Notes: generated from the letters alone by a model not told the origin. A DNA stretch of 64,000 bases from an uncultured Acidobacteriaceae bacterium (GCA_937879855.1 CALFMO010000032.1:62001-126000); one strand, 5' to 3'; numbered from the stretch's first letter, positions 47,232 to 56,166 are shown. Translations and numbers: made by a program.

Positions 47232-47420
47232 GTGAAAATAAAAGCAAGAGTTCGCCATGACTGCAAAGGTTTCACTTGGGACAATTGTTGCGAGTCCGGT
47301 CTAGATGGTAAACGGGATTCATTAGAACGGACCCTCCAAACCAGGGAAGTAGCGGAGTCCTTGCGGATGAAACCGATATTGACATTGCCGCTTTACTGGT
47401 TAATGATTCGCCTTCGCAAA
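47232..47420 (+). pseudogene. Decayed copy of the small winged-helix-like gene
   Basis: The frame includes LQTREVAESLR and LPLYWLMIRLRK, clearly matching QTREVAEWLR and LYWLRTRPRK of the gene at 46424, but the first half (DCCESGLDGKRDSL area) has lost similarity and the frame runs past the expected stop. This is a remnant of a duplicate. Confidence 0.55.
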
Positions 47421-47486
47421 ACAACAATCGAGTTGAGCACTGGGGTAATCGGCGCCGACATTGACAGAACGGGTAAGTCGGAATCA

Positions 47487-48152
47487 TCAGGAACTATTTT
47501 CCCAACCAGCCAGCCCGTGTGCCAATGCATAGTGGACAAGGTCAGCCCGGGTGTGCAACGCCAGCTTTTTGTATATCCGCTCACGATAAGTCTGCACGGT
47601 TTTTTCGCTTAGGTCGAGTTCCTTAGATATCTCTTTCGTTGTAAAGCCCAAGGCAATCGCCCGTAAGACGTCAATTTCTCGCCGACTGAGATGCTTGCCA
47701 TGCTGGCCAGTCGCCGCGGTGATTGGACTGAGCAGATGATCGGGCACAGAGTCGCTCAACCGTGGGTCCAGAAATCGCCGACCGCGGTAAACTTGTTTGA
47801 CAGCCTGAAACAGTTCTGACTGGGCGGCGGCCTTGAGAATGTACCCTAGAGCCCCGGTCGCAAACACAGCGAGCACATAAGTAGTATTGTCATTCGAGCT
47901 CAGAACAAGAATTCGAGCGTCCGGCACAACCGTTAAAACACTGGCAGGTACGCGTAGGCTTGACGAGCTGTGGGTAGCGACTTCGAGCAGTAATACATCC
48001 GGTGAGAGGGTCTGACAGGTCCGGGGTAGAGCCTTTCCGATATTGGTTTCGGTCAGCAAAACGTCGAATACGTCGTCTATTTTGAGTAGCTGGCGAAGAG
48101 CGCTCCGTACGAGTTGGTAATCAGACGCCACCAAAACACGAATCTTTGCCAT
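47487..48152 (-). CDS. NarL-type response regulator with Glu at the phosphorylation site
   Basis: The 221-residue protein opens MAKIRVLVASDYQLVRSALR and ends with a LuxR-type helix-turn-helix (LSRREIDVLRAIALGFTTKE, LSEKTVQTYRERIYKKL). In the receiver, the expected phospho-acceptor Asp after the third strand is Glu57 (SPDVLLLEVAT), and the acidic pair is reduced to one Asp (VASDY); the switch Ser (LVLSS) and Lys (YILKA) remain. It is probably a constitutive or phosphorylation-independent DNA-binding regulator. No kinase gene is adjacent. Targets unknown. Confidence 0.9.
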   Translation of the reverse strand: MAKIRVLVASDYQLVRSALRQLLKIDDVFDVLLTETNIGKALPRTCQTLSPDVLLLEVATHSSSSLRVPASVLTVVPDARILVLSSNDNTTYVLAVFATGALGYILKAAAQSELFQAVKQVYRGRRFLDPRLSDSVPDHLLSPITAATGQHGKHLSRREIDVLRAIALGFTTKEISKELDLSEKTVQTYRERIYKKLALHTRADLVHYALAHGLAGWENSS

Positions 48153-48884
48153 TTCTTTTCTGGGGAAGGGCAGACCGCTCGGGACACTCCGTCGGCTCCT
48201 TCACCAACAACTGATCCTCCGAATCTTGCTGTATCGCTCTCGTCAAGAGTTCAACAAGCCAACTTTTGCTATCCAAAGCCTACCCACACAATTGCAATGA
48301 GTGCTGAAAGGTTTTGTTGTACAGATTGTTTGCTGAAGAACACAGCTGCCGCTCCGGCTCACGCGGAGCTCGATTCAACGTCTGCCAGTCTACGTATGTC
48401 GTGATCGCTACTGTATCAATCGCGGCTGCGGCTGTCTGTCAGCAAAAATGTCCACAAACGTCCACGACTGTCTCTCGCACACCACTAGTCCCAGCACGTG
48501 TAGCCCCCGAGGCATTCCTCCGGGGTTGCGCGCGCAGCGCGCAATGACGCCTGTCATTCTGAGCGAGGAGCGCGCTCGCCGAAGCGCAGCGCGCTCCAAG
48601 TCGATCCCTACTCCTAAGCCAAATCGGCGGGTAGGGATTCCTCGCTGCGCTCGGAATGACGCACGTCTTTGCAGCGTTCAGGGCTGCAACGAAGTTTCGT
48701 CGCCCGGCAAGCTGTGAGCAGAAGTGGAAGCCCTCTTGTGCCCGCACGCAGTGCAATACCCACAGCGGGTTCTAGACCCACCACCCTGTGGATTACTTTT
48801 CATCTGCAATTCATCCGGATGAAACCTGCCCGTAACAACCGCGCTTCAACCTTCTTCCTCAGCATCTTCACTAGGAGGAAGTTC
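48153..48884. other. Long intergenic region with a repeat element
   Basis: 732 bases between a minus-strand regulator and the phosphoesterase. The centre is the inverted-repeat element described separately at 48553-48660. An in-frame upstream extension of the phosphoesterase frame crosses this repeat and is not credible as protein. A promoter for the phosphoesterase is expected in the right part but was not identified. Confidence 0.45.
48553..48660. repeat. REP-like inverted-repeat element
   Basis: GTCATTCTGAGCG (48553-48565) is mirrored by CGCTCGGAATGAC (48648-48660), with one mismatch. Inside are GGAGCGCGC/GCGCGCTCC (48567-48575, 48589-48597) and ATCCCTAC/GTAGGGAT. Such nested dyads with GTCATTC ends are a common dispersed intergenic element in Acidobacteriota genomes; copy number cannot be judged from one window. 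Confidence 0.55.
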
Positions 48885-50912
48885 ATGTCTGAAGTATCTT
48901 TCTGTGCGATAGCGCGGCAGCACGCTGCAGTGGCTATCAGCCTCGTGGCGCTGATTGCAAATCTCGGTTCGCCGATTCCAGCGGCGGCCCGCGATAACGA
49001 TAAGCGCTCCACCGCAACTCCTATCAAGCACGTGATCGTCATTATTGGAGAGAACCGCACCTTCGACCACGTTTTCGCCACGTATCAGCCGCGGCATGGC
49101 GAGACGATTTCCAACCTGCTCTCGAAAGGCATCGTCAACGCCGACGGAACTCCCGGGCCCAACTTTTGGCAAGCCAGCCAATCCTCGGCAACCGACACGT
49201 CAGCCGATGGATTCCAGCTCAGCCCCGCCAACAATGTCAGTTATTCCGTTCTGCCTCCGGTTCTCGCCGGCGGATACACCACCGCGCCATTTCCCGACGT
49301 CGCTACCGCCAAGGCGTTCGAAAACGGTCTCCCTGACGATTACTACGTCTATCTGACGACCGGCGGCACCGGTCTCGCTCATGGCGCCGTCGACACGCGC
49401 ATTCCAAACGCCACCTCGAAGCCGTCCGGTCCTTTCCAGATAACGTCGGCAACCCATCCCTACGACGCCTATGACAACAGCCCCGTCCACCGCTTCTATC
49501 AGATGTGGCAGCAATTCGATTGCAATGCCTCGAACGCGACCGCGGCGAATCCCAGCGGCTGCAAAGGCGATCTTTTCCCGTGGGTCGAAACGACGATCGG
49601 CGCTGGTTCCAATGGAGCGGCCCAGCCGGCCGGCTTCGGTGACACCAGCACAAAAGAGGGTTCGACCTCAATGGGCTTCTACAACATACAGCAGGGAGAC
49701 GCGCCTTACTTGAAATACCTCGCCGACCACTACGCGATAAGCGACAACTTCCACCAGTCGGTCATGGGCGGGACCGGCGCCAATCACGTGATGCTCGGCA
49801 CCGGCGATGGCATCTGGTTTGCCGATTCCAATGGCAATCCGGCACAGCCTCCGCAAAATGTGTTCATCTCGGCTGGTCCGAACTCAGGCACTGTTGACGA
49901 AATCGAAAATCCGAATCCCGCTCCCGGAACCAATAATTGGTACACCGAAGACGGTTATGGCAACGGTTCATTTGGATCTCCGTCTTCCGGCGGAGGAACT
50001 TACAGCGCTTGCGCCGACACGACGCAACCCGGCGTTGCGCCGATTACGTCCCACCTTGCCTTGCTGCGCCGGCCCATCGATCCTCACTGCGAAGCCGGTC
50101 ACTACTATCTTCTGAACAACTACAACCCCGGCTACCTTGGCGACGGAACGAACGCCTACTCGGCCGCGGTGCTCTCCGATCCCGGCCAGACCGTCTTCAC
50201 CATTCCGCCATCGCCACTGCGGAGCATCGGCGACGAACTCATGGAGAAGAACATCTCGTTCGCCTACTACGGCGACCAGTGGAGCACCTACCTTGCCAAT
50301 CCCGATAACAACTACGTCACCGCAGATAACACCTTCTGCAATATCTGCGACTTCTTCCTCTACCAGACCTCGATCATGAGTACGCCCGCCGGACGCGCCC
50401 ACAATCAGGACACGACGGCTCTGTACCAGTCGCTCAAAGACGGCACTCTTCCAGCCGTCTCGTTCGTAAAGCCTGACGGTTGGCTCGACGGCCATCCGGC
50501 ATCCTCGAAGTTGAACCTGTTCGAAGGATTCGTGAAGAAGATCGTCGACGGCGTCAAGGCCAACGAAGAACTCTGGGAAAGCACCGCCATCATCGTGACA
50601 TTCGATGAGGGAGGCGGCTACTACGATTCCGGATACATCCAGCCGCTCGACTACTTCGGTGACGGAACGCGCATCCCGACCCTGGTGGTTTCGCCTTTCA
50701 CTAAGGCGGGCCACATCTCCCACACTTACACGGATCACGTTTCGATTCTGAAGTTCATCGAGGCGAATTGGCGCCTGGCTCCGGTCACCAGCCGCAGCCG
50801 CGACAATTTCCCGAATCCAGTTGCCAGCAAGAAAAACCCCTACGTCCCGCTGAATAGCCCAGCCATCGGCGACATGATGGACCTGTTCAGCTTCAACGAA
50901 GGGCATAGATAG
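48885..50912 (+). CDS. Secreted phosphoesterase (acid phosphatase / phospholipase C family)
   Basis: ATG 48885 follows AGGAGG by seven bases, giving 675 residues. A signal peptide (IALVALIANLGSPIPAAA region) is followed by IKHVIVIIGENRTFDHVFAT, the metal-binding Glu-Asn start of the phosphoesterase family (PF04185). Other family segments are SDNFHQSVMGGTGANHVMLG, SFVKPDGWLDGHPASSK, IVTFDEGGGYYDSGYI and DHVSILKFIEANW, which carry the metal and active-site residues. It should hydrolyse phosphate esters outside the cytoplasm; the exact substrate (phospholipid or soluble monoester) is not decided. It stands alone and ends in a hairpin array with a strong terminator. Confidence 0.88.
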   Translation: MSEVSFCAIARQHAAVAISLVALIANLGSPIPAAARDNDKRSTATPIKHVIVIIGENRTFDHVFATYQPRHGETISNLLSKGIVNADGTPGPNFWQASQSSATDTSADGFQLSPANNVSYSVLPPVLAGGYTTAPFPDVATAKAFENGLPDDYYVYLTTGGTGLAHGAVDTRIPNATSKPSGPFQITSATHPYDAYDNSPVHRFYQMWQQFDCNASNATAANPSGCKGDLFPWVETTIGAGSNGAAQPAGFGDTSTKEGSTSMGFYNIQQGDAPYLKYLADHYAISDNFHQSVMGGTGANHVMLGTGDGIWFADSNGNPAQPPQNVFISAGPNSGTVDEIENPNPAPGTNNWYTEDGYGNGSFGSPSSGGGTYSACADTTQPGVAPITSHLALLRRPIDPHCEAGHYYLLNNYNPGYLGDGTNAYSAAVLSDPGQTVFTIPPSPLRSIGDELMEKNISFAYYGDQWSTYLANPDNNYVTADNTFCNICDFFLYQTSIMSTPAGRAHNQDTTALYQSLKDGTLPAVSFVKPDGWLDGHPASSKLNLFEGFVKKIVDGVKANEELWESTAIIVTFDEGGGYYDSGYIQPLDYFGDGTRIPTLVVSPFTKAGHISHTYTDHVSILKFIEANWRLAPVTSRSRDNFPNPVASKKNPYVPLNSPAIGDMMDLFSFNEGHR

Positions 50913-50940
50913 TCCGCTCTCGACCTGCTTGGCCTACCTT

Positions 50941-51081
50941 TGTCGCTTTATGCGACAGAGCCTGCAGGTTGCTCCACCCTCGTCGCTCCCGTTGGAGCGA
51001 CAGGGTGGAGTTTTTGACCGTCGAAAGACGGCGGGTTTCACGCATCGCTCCGCGATGCGGGTCGGAGGAATGCCTCCGACC
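50941..51081. repeat. Array of five perfect hairpins
   Basis: In order: TGTCGC-TTTAT-GCGACA (50941-50957), the terminator stem (50972-51010), CCGTC-GAAA-GACGG with a GNRA loop (51018-51031), CGCATCGC-TCC-GCGATGCG (51041-51059), and GGTCGGAGG-AATG-CCTCCGACC (51060-51081). The arms have no mismatches except one unpaired base in the second. The tandem layout resembles a BIME-like repeat mosaic. Confidence 0.7.
50972..51015 (+). terminator. Intrinsic terminator of the phosphoesterase gene
   Basis: CTCCACCCT-C-GTCGCTCC (50972-50989), loop CGTT, GGAGCGAC-AGGGTGGAG (50994-51010), then TTTTT. An almost perfect 17-bp stem with a T-run, 60 bases past the stop codon. Confidence 0.85.
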
Positions 51082-51134
51082 TACACAAACTCCAAAGTGT
51101 GACACCTCATTTTAGTGACTCCCGTAATTGACTT

Positions 51135-51164
51135 GCCCCGAGCCCCCATGTGTCGGGGCGTTTT
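51135..51164. terminator. Second terminator-like hairpin
   Basis: GCCCCGA (51135-51141) pairs with TCGGGGC (51153-51159) and is followed by GTTTTC. It may stop transcription reading through the array. Confidence 0.5.
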
Positions 51165-51200
51165 CTTGGGCGAAATCACTACCCGGCATGTCTCGCGATT

Positions 51201-51377
51201 TTAAGCAATATCCCTGCGAGAACGAGGATTGACCCGATAACTAGAAGAACCGCGGACGCTGCCCTGATCCACATAGAGCCTCAATTTTTGGCGATTGAAT
51301 CTGTGGATAATCAAGATCATCAACAGAAGCACAATTGCAATGCCGATAACGATGTACCTAAGATTGTCGTCCGTCAA
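51201..51377 (-). CDS. Possible tiny membrane protein (58 aa)
   Basis: TTG 51377 opens a frame TDDNLRYIVIGIAIVLLLMI then LIIHRFNRQKLRLYVDQG: one membrane helix followed by a basic tail, the usual look of short stress membrane proteins. An overlapping 31-codon frame (51179-51274, MWIRAASAVLLVIGSILVLA) also encodes a single helix, and only one is likely real. No ribosome site decides between them. Confidence 0.3.
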   Translation of the reverse strand: MTDDNLRYIVIGIAIVLLLMILIIHRFNRQKLRLYVDQGSVRGSSSYRVNPRSRRDIA

Positions 51378-52038
51378 TCGGGTGCGCCGCCGCGCATTAC
51401 GCTACTCTTTCCGACCTCCACTGTTCGTAGGTTTTCCCAGAGTACTCCCCTTCGCGGGCTGCAAATGTTGACTAATGTTTACCTTTCAAGTTAAGGGCTA
51501 TGTCTTGCGCCTCCAGTTTGACTGCCCAGACGCATGACCAGCCATTCGGCGACTTCGGAAACGCTTAACAGTTTATTTCATAGCGGCCACGTGAGTTCCT
51601 TCCTGTGATCCGAACCACGCAACTACTCCAAAACTTGCCTCGCGTCAACTGTCAGGATTGGGGGTCGGGGTTTCAGCAACGCACTGTTAGGACAATACCC
51701 GTTGTGAGTGCGATTCAAAGTAGCCCACTACTGCCTTCTCGCGGTTGGTCTTTCTTTATTGCCTCCTGCTTTCATCTATTGGGTCTCCGACCGAGCAGCC
51801 TTTCGCTCTTTCGCACCTTGAGAAAAAGGAACAGCAATTCACCAAAGACGCCGCAAAAGACCCTTTACTCCGACCTCCGCACCCTAGGCAGAATCCTAGA
51901 TCTCCGCTGTGAAAAATGAGACTGACGCGCTCGCCCGGCCGTAAGGCCGAAGCGGAATCACACACCTGCGTGACTCAGATCACATCTCGTACTGCCAAAC
52001 CTGTGTGATTCTCCACGCATTGTGGCAGGGGTAGCCCT
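51378..52038. other. Intergenic stretch, no supported gene
   Basis: 661 bases with short frames lacking motifs and start signals on both strands. Confidence 0.35.
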
Positions 52039-52251
52039 ATGGACAGGCCCATATTGGTATCAGGGATCGCGAAGCTGGCAATGGCCGGACAGCAAGCGGG
52101 TTTCACAGTTGAGCAGATGATCGGGCTCTTGAATGCCGGACTTGGGGTCGAAGAGCTAATCGACCTCATTGCATGGCATCTGGAGCAGCCTACGCCACTT
52201 GCTCCAGCCTCCTCGGTTTCGGCTGGATTGTTTAAACGGGTGATTCCGTAA
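52039..52251 (+). CDS. Small hypothetical protein (70 aa)
   Basis: ATG 52039 has AGGGG eight bases upstream. The text MDRPILVSGIAKLAMAGQQA and GFTVEQMIGLLNAGLGVEEL is regular helical with alternating hydrophobic residues, typical of a small helical adapter; the last 15 residues are less ordered. Family not recognised. It precedes the decayed cyclic-nucleotide-binding gene by 34 bases on the same strand. Confidence 0.5.
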   Translation: MDRPILVSGIAKLAMAGQQAGFTVEQMIGLLNAGLGVEELIDLIAWHLEQPTPLAPASSVSAGLFKRVIP

Positions 52252-52285
52252 GCAAATCTCTGCGGTTCACGCAAAAAGGCTCTTT

Positions 52286-52660
52286 ATGTTTGTAGAAACG
52301 ATTCCCTTTGATCTGAAACAAGCCCTCGAAGATGGTAGCGACAGAATTCACAGGAAAAAGTCCGTAGTTTTGTTCCGGCGTGGCGAAAGAGCGGCTGGCA
52401 TGTTTGTGATCCTTCGCGGAAAAGTGACTCTTGACTATGGCGCCGATTCAGCGTGTAGCCGCTGCTGCGGTCCCGGTGCGCTAGTGGGCTTGCCCTCTAC
52501 TCTCACTTTGAACGACTAACGGGTGACTGCCACGGTGACGGAAGATGCCGACTTCATCTTTTGGAGTCCGAGACGGCTACATTCGTTACTGCGTGGGCGC
52601 CCTGATATTCGCGAAATGTTAATGGCAATTCTGAGTACCACGCAATGGAAACACGATTGA
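52286..52660 (+). pseudogene. Crp/Fnr-type cyclic-nucleotide-binding domain gene with in-frame TAA
   Basis: ATG 52286 reads SVVLFRRGERAAGMFVILRG and KVTLDYG with GALVGLPSTLTLND, the cNMP-binding beta-roll, then TAA at 52517-52519. The same frame goes on VTATVTEDADFIFWSPRRLH to LRGRPDIREMLMAIL and TGA 52660, exactly the expected continuation (a Tyr codon changed to stop). The family lacks a DNA-binding domain in such short versions. The phosphate-binding Arg motif is not apparent, as in many Acidobacteriota homologues. Confidence 0.75.
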
Positions 52661-52729
52661 CCAATCGAGTGGACCACTTCAATCCAGTCGGAGATCGGGT
52701 ATGAACGAGCACAACTCGTTAGACAGGTC

Positions 52730-52921
52730 ATGAAGGAAACTGATCCTGTGAAATACAACAGACTTGCCGCCAAGATTCGCCACATTCTTCTAAAGCGCGA
52801 ACACCTTCGAAACGCTCTAAGACCGATCGGGGCGGAAACCACCGTCTCCATTATCGGTAATCAAAAAATTCCCCGTTGCCGTCATAACGGTCAAGCGTAC
52901 TATGGGAACTATGAGTCTTGA
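52730..52921 (+). CDS. Small helical hypothetical protein, uncertain
   Basis: The frame is open directly from the TGA at 52660 and gives GYERAQLVRQVMKETDPVKY then NRLAAKIRHILLKREHLRNA, a charged helix pair typical of short regulatory helpers. The first ATG is 52730, leaving out the front half, and no ribosome site is seen, so it may be incomplete. The last 25 residues are irregular. Confidence 0.3.
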   Translation: MKETDPVKYNRLAAKIRHILLKREHLRNALRPIGAETTVSIIGNQKIPRCRHNGQAYYGNYES

Positions 52922-52928
52922 TGATCCC

Positions 52929-53123
52929 TCAAGCGGGACGAAATTCAAGATCGGCCTTGCTGTAATTCTGGAACGTCTTGCAAATTGGACACTTGAGGGA
53001 CTGAAATCCGCCGTGCATCTACGGTTTGGTCGGATATTTTTCGTCGGATGGCTGATCCCCGACAAAGTCAAAAGTGATATCCGCGCGGAAATGTTTGCAC
53101 TTGACTATCCAACGCGCGCCCAT
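52929..53123 (-). pseudogene. Zinc-ribbon protein with in-frame TAG
   Basis: From ATG 53123: MGARWIVKCKHFRADITFDF to YPTKP, TAG at 53021-53019, then in the same frame MHGGFQSLKCPICKTFQNYS to TGA 52929. Homologues of this short type have CxxC in both halves; here the second (CPIC) is intact while the first reads CKHF, so one Cys is also lost. Stop plus missing Cys indicate decay. Confidence 0.55.
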
Positions 53124-53273
53124 AAGACGATACAGCTCCTGTTCATCTAAGCACGGCCGATTGAACGCGGAAGCAGAGCGCCCGGCTTCGCGGATACTCA
53201 GCCGCCGTTGCATGGCCTCTCGTTGGGGCACGCGAATTAGGAAGACGAAGCCTGTTCCCACAATCCATCTGTG

Positions 53274-54737
53274 TCAACCGTGCGGATTATTGTCGTGGCG
53301 CACCGGCGTTCTCTCACGACGCTGCGGCGCAGGAGGGGCACTGTGCTGGCGCAAAGGGGCCGGCCTCGAAGTCGACTCATGTTGCGCTTGCGGCGGACGG
53401 GGGGAACTTTGTGGTCGCAACTCCTTTTGCGGACGCGAAACGTTCTGCGGACGCGAGTTCGACGGATGTGACACCATGGGCGGAGAACTAAAATCCCGCG
53501 TTGAATGCTGGGTTTGCGGCGGACGAAGGGAACTTTGTGGTCGCAACTCGTTTTGCAGACGCGCAAAGTTCTGCGGACGCGAGTTGGACGGATGTGACAC
53601 GATGGGCGGAGAATTAAAATCCCGCGTTGAACGTTGCGCTTGCAACGGACGAGGCGAACTCTGAGTACTGGGCTCGTTTTGCGGACGCGAGTTCGGCGAA
53701 TGTACCGCGTTCGGTGGAGGATTGAAAGAACGATTGTTCGAAAAACGAGTATCGTTTGGGCGAGGCGAAGTTCTCGAGCGACTGTAATTCGTCTGCTGGT
53801 TCGGCGAACGCTCCCCTGCGGGAGGCGTGAACGGATGGAAGCCGTCGTTTCGCAGGCCAGCGGAATTTGAATCCCTTCGCGGGTTTAGCGAATTCATCGA
53901 GCGATTTACTGTCCGGTTGGCATTGTTCGAATTCATAACGGTAAAGGGACGGTTCACCTGAGTTGCCGGTCCACGCGCCGCTCGCGGCGAGATAGATGGC
54001 GCTCGATACGGTACTCCGGCGGCTTTGGCCGGAACTGCGGAATGAAAGTCCGCTGGCCTTACTGTCGCCGCCACTGGCGGACGTCCCTGGTTAACGCGCG
54101 CAAAGAGATCGCGGTTTTTTGCCGCAGCCTGTTGATGGTGAGCCTGAACCGGGAGGGGGGCCTGATGGCGTTCTTGCTCAACAACACGTTCTTGCCAAGT
54201 CGGACGCGCCTTAACGCCGCCGTCACCACCGGTGTAGCTGACACGGCTGACGGTAGTGTTGTTCACGATAACCGTCTTGTTGTAAACATTCGTGATGTTT
54301 GTTACGTTCACGTTGGTCACGCTGCGGTTGTAATAGAAGTCGCTCCCACGCCACTCGCCACCGTAGAAACCTTCCCTGGTGTAGCCGAAGCCGTAATCAA
54401 TGCCGCCATAGAATCCGACATGCGCACCCCAATATCCCACGTGAAAGAGGTAGAACCCTTCGTTCCATTCCCACCATCCAGGAGTCCAGAGCATGCCCAC
54501 GGGAGCAAGCACCCAGGTGCCAGGCACCCAATAGTAGCCCTCGTCATCGTCCCAAGCCCAATAGCCCGGCGTCCACAAATAGCCAGGTCCGGGACAGAGG
54601 GGTTGCGTATATACAGGGAGGGATGGAGGGGCTATGCTCACCGAAAAGAGCACATCGATCTGACTGAAAGAAACTCCTGAAAAGGTAACGGTGAGGAATG
54701 CCAACAACAACCAGTGAACTAATCGTTTACGGTTCAT
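53274..54737 (-). CDS. Secreted YXWGXW-type protein with Pro/Ser/Arg-rich repeat tail
   Basis: ATG 54737 (MNRKRLVHWLLLAFLTVTFS) gives 487 residues with a signal peptide. Residues about 40-130 carry the aromatic repeats YLWTPGYWAWDDDEGYYWVP and MLWTPGWWEWNEG, as in YXWGXW-repeat proteins common in Acidobacteriota. A Val/Asn/Thr segment (VTNVNVTNITNVYNKTVIVN) follows. The C-terminal half is Pro/Arg/Ser/Gln-rich and disordered, with three 42-residue repeats (VSHPSNSRPQN...RPQSSPRPPQAQ). It probably coats or binds the cell surface; function unknown. Confidence 0.75.
   Translation of the reverse strand: MNRKRLVHWLLLAFLTVTFSGVSFSQIDVLFSVSIAPPSLPVYTQPLCPGPGYLWTPGYWAWDDDEGYYWVPGTWVLAPVGMLWTPGWWEWNEGFYLFHVGYWGAHVGFYGGIDYGFGYTREGFYGGEWRGSDFYYNRSVTNVNVTNITNVYNKTVIVNNTTVSRVSYTGGDGGVKARPTWQERVVEQERHQAPLPVQAHHQQAAAKNRDLFARVNQGRPPVAATVRPADFHSAVPAKAAGVPYRAPSISPRAARGPATQVNRPFTVMNSNNANRTVNRSMNSLNPRRDSNSAGLRNDGFHPFTPPAGERSPNQQTNYSRSRTSPRPNDTRFSNNRSFNPPPNAVHSPNSRPQNEPSTQSSPRPLQAQRSTRDFNSPPIVSHPSNSRPQNFARLQNELRPQSSLRPPQTQHSTRDFSSPPMVSHPSNSRPQNVSRPQKELRPQSSPRPPQAQHESTSRPAPLRQHSAPPAPQRRERTPVRHDNNPHG
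53404..53781. repeat. 126-bp tandem repeat, three copies
   Basis: GAACTTTGTGGTCGCAACT starts at 53404 and 53530 and, degenerate, at 53656: a 126-base (42-codon) period inside the YXWGXW gene. Copies one and two are close; the third is more diverged. Frame is kept. Confidence 0.75.
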
Positions 54738-55348
54738 CCGTTTACCCTCTTCCCCGCCTGATGTCACCACGAGGATAGCCTCCAGTTTCGAAGGCCGACA
54801 ATCAATTGCTGCAGATGATAGCGCTATCTATGTAAAACACTCGAACATGAAAATGTTGCTCTGTTAACCCCTTGGGTCTCACGCGATCGGATTGGCGCAG
54901 CTTCCATCCTGCCTGAGTGCACGTCGAGTTCCAATGAGAGCGAACGCGACATTCCTTTGTTTCCATACTTCTGTGGACGTAAGAGAGTTCGGGTTTTGGA
55001 CGAGCACCGGAATCGCGCCGGAGACTGGCCCAATTAGGCCAGGATGGTGGTTCTCGGCCATCTTGAAGAGGCTTAATACCCCGCGACTGATCTACGAGGT
55101 CGCGGTATCTCCGGGCGAATCGAGGACAGGTGCAGGTCACAGACCGGACAACCTGCAATCCGTGCGGCCAGAAGGAATACCGCACTCATGGAGATGCTGC
55201 TGGACTTGCTCATGCGACAGTTCAAAGACGCTGGCGCGGGTACCGAACATCCGGAATTCGCCGTTCACCGGGCGAAGACGCGCGAGAATTGGACATTAGG
55301 GCTAGTAAAAGGACATTGTGCCTTACTGGCGTGGAACGGAGTGTGATC
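54738..55348. other. Intergenic region with one doubtful short frame
   Basis: 611 bases. A 52-codon plus frame (55188-55346, MEMLLDLLMRQFKDAGAGTE) is helical at its front, but its nearest AAGGA is 12 bases from the ATG; I cannot support it. No other feature. Confidence 0.3.
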
Positions 55349-55744
55349 TCATTGACAAGTCAGTGTAGCGGTCCCACTTATGGTGGCTGACGTGTTCTGC
55401 ACTCCATTATTCACAGTGAATTGCAGGTTCTCGGGAGCACTCGCGGTAACTGTGATATTGCCAGGTGCGGAGCAAGTCGCTTCGCCAGTCGAACCGATAG
55501 TAGCCGCGGCAGTGCCGGTACTGGTCGGCGAAGTCTTCCACGAAAGCCCGTCTACTTGTGACAATTCCCGACTCTTACCGTTCGCGAAATGTCCGGTCGC
55601 GGTGTAGCCAACCTGGCCCTGAGGGTTGCTGGTCGTGATGGCCGATTGAGGACTTACCGTGATACTCGTCAAGTTTGCGTGACCTGCGCCGCAGCCCATG
55701 AGACCAACAACTGCCGCCGCCACGAGATACAACATGTACTTCAT
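55349..55744 (-). CDS. Lipoprotein with Ig-like (Big-type) domain
   Basis: The 131-residue protein has a lipobox signal: MKYMLYLVAAAVVGLMGCGA, with cleavage before Cys18 and lipid attachment there. One bacterial Ig-like domain follows (LTSITVSPQSAITTSNPQGQ, VGYTATGHFANGKSRELSQV, GLSWKTSPTSTGTAAATI). Such short lipoproteins are widespread in Acidobacteriota and act at the cell surface, with unknown partners. An overlapping upstream frame starts with an apparent signal peptide (MIRFFGGCVLCLVLAGW at 55922) but breaks down. Confidence 0.75.
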   Translation of the reverse strand: MKYMLYLVAAAVVGLMGCGAGHANLTSITVSPQSAITTSNPQGQVGYTATGHFANGKSRELSQVDGLSWKTSPTSTGTAAATIGSTGEATCSAPGNITVTASAPENLQFTVNNGVQNTSATISGTATLTCQ

Positions 55745-56166
55745 AGGCTGACTCCAGGCAGTTCAGATGCGGGGCATCTGCTCTCGGTTGGTTTCGACTT
55801 TCCTCCAAACGCTCTGGAAAACTCTTCTCGTAACCGGCAGCCCCGACACTAGTCATCGGATTCGACGATCCCCAACCCGCCAGCACCAAACACAAAACAC
55901 AGCCACCAAAGAATCTGATCATGCTTTTAACCCCCCAACCCGCTTCGCCCAACCGACGCCGGAGGAAGCTGTCATACTTACTTAAAGGGTAAAGTCGCGC
56001 AGTTCTGAAACGCTCTTTTTATGGAGCTAAAGCAAAACTGAGGTAACCACATGGCTAAACTTCAACTACCCTACAAAGTGACACAAGTAGCCCACTACCC
56101 AATTTCACGAACAGCAACAAACGCAGGATCGTTTTAACCTGCGCGCGCGTTTCGGAGTAGTAGACG
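55745..56166. other. Intergenic region with signal-peptide-like remnant
   Basis: The minus strand at 55922 begins MIRFFGGCVLCLVLAGWGSS, close to a lipobox but with Trp in place of Cys, then runs into the next gene in another frame: a likely worn lipoprotein start. A 28-codon plus frame at 56051 (MAKLQLPYKVTQVAHYPIS) has GAGG upstream but no other support. Confidence 0.3.

Noticed and set aside
53274..53790. Repeats considered as a CRISPR array
   Set aside because: The 126-base period is in frame within a protein gene, the copies are contiguous without variable spacers, and no cas gene is present.
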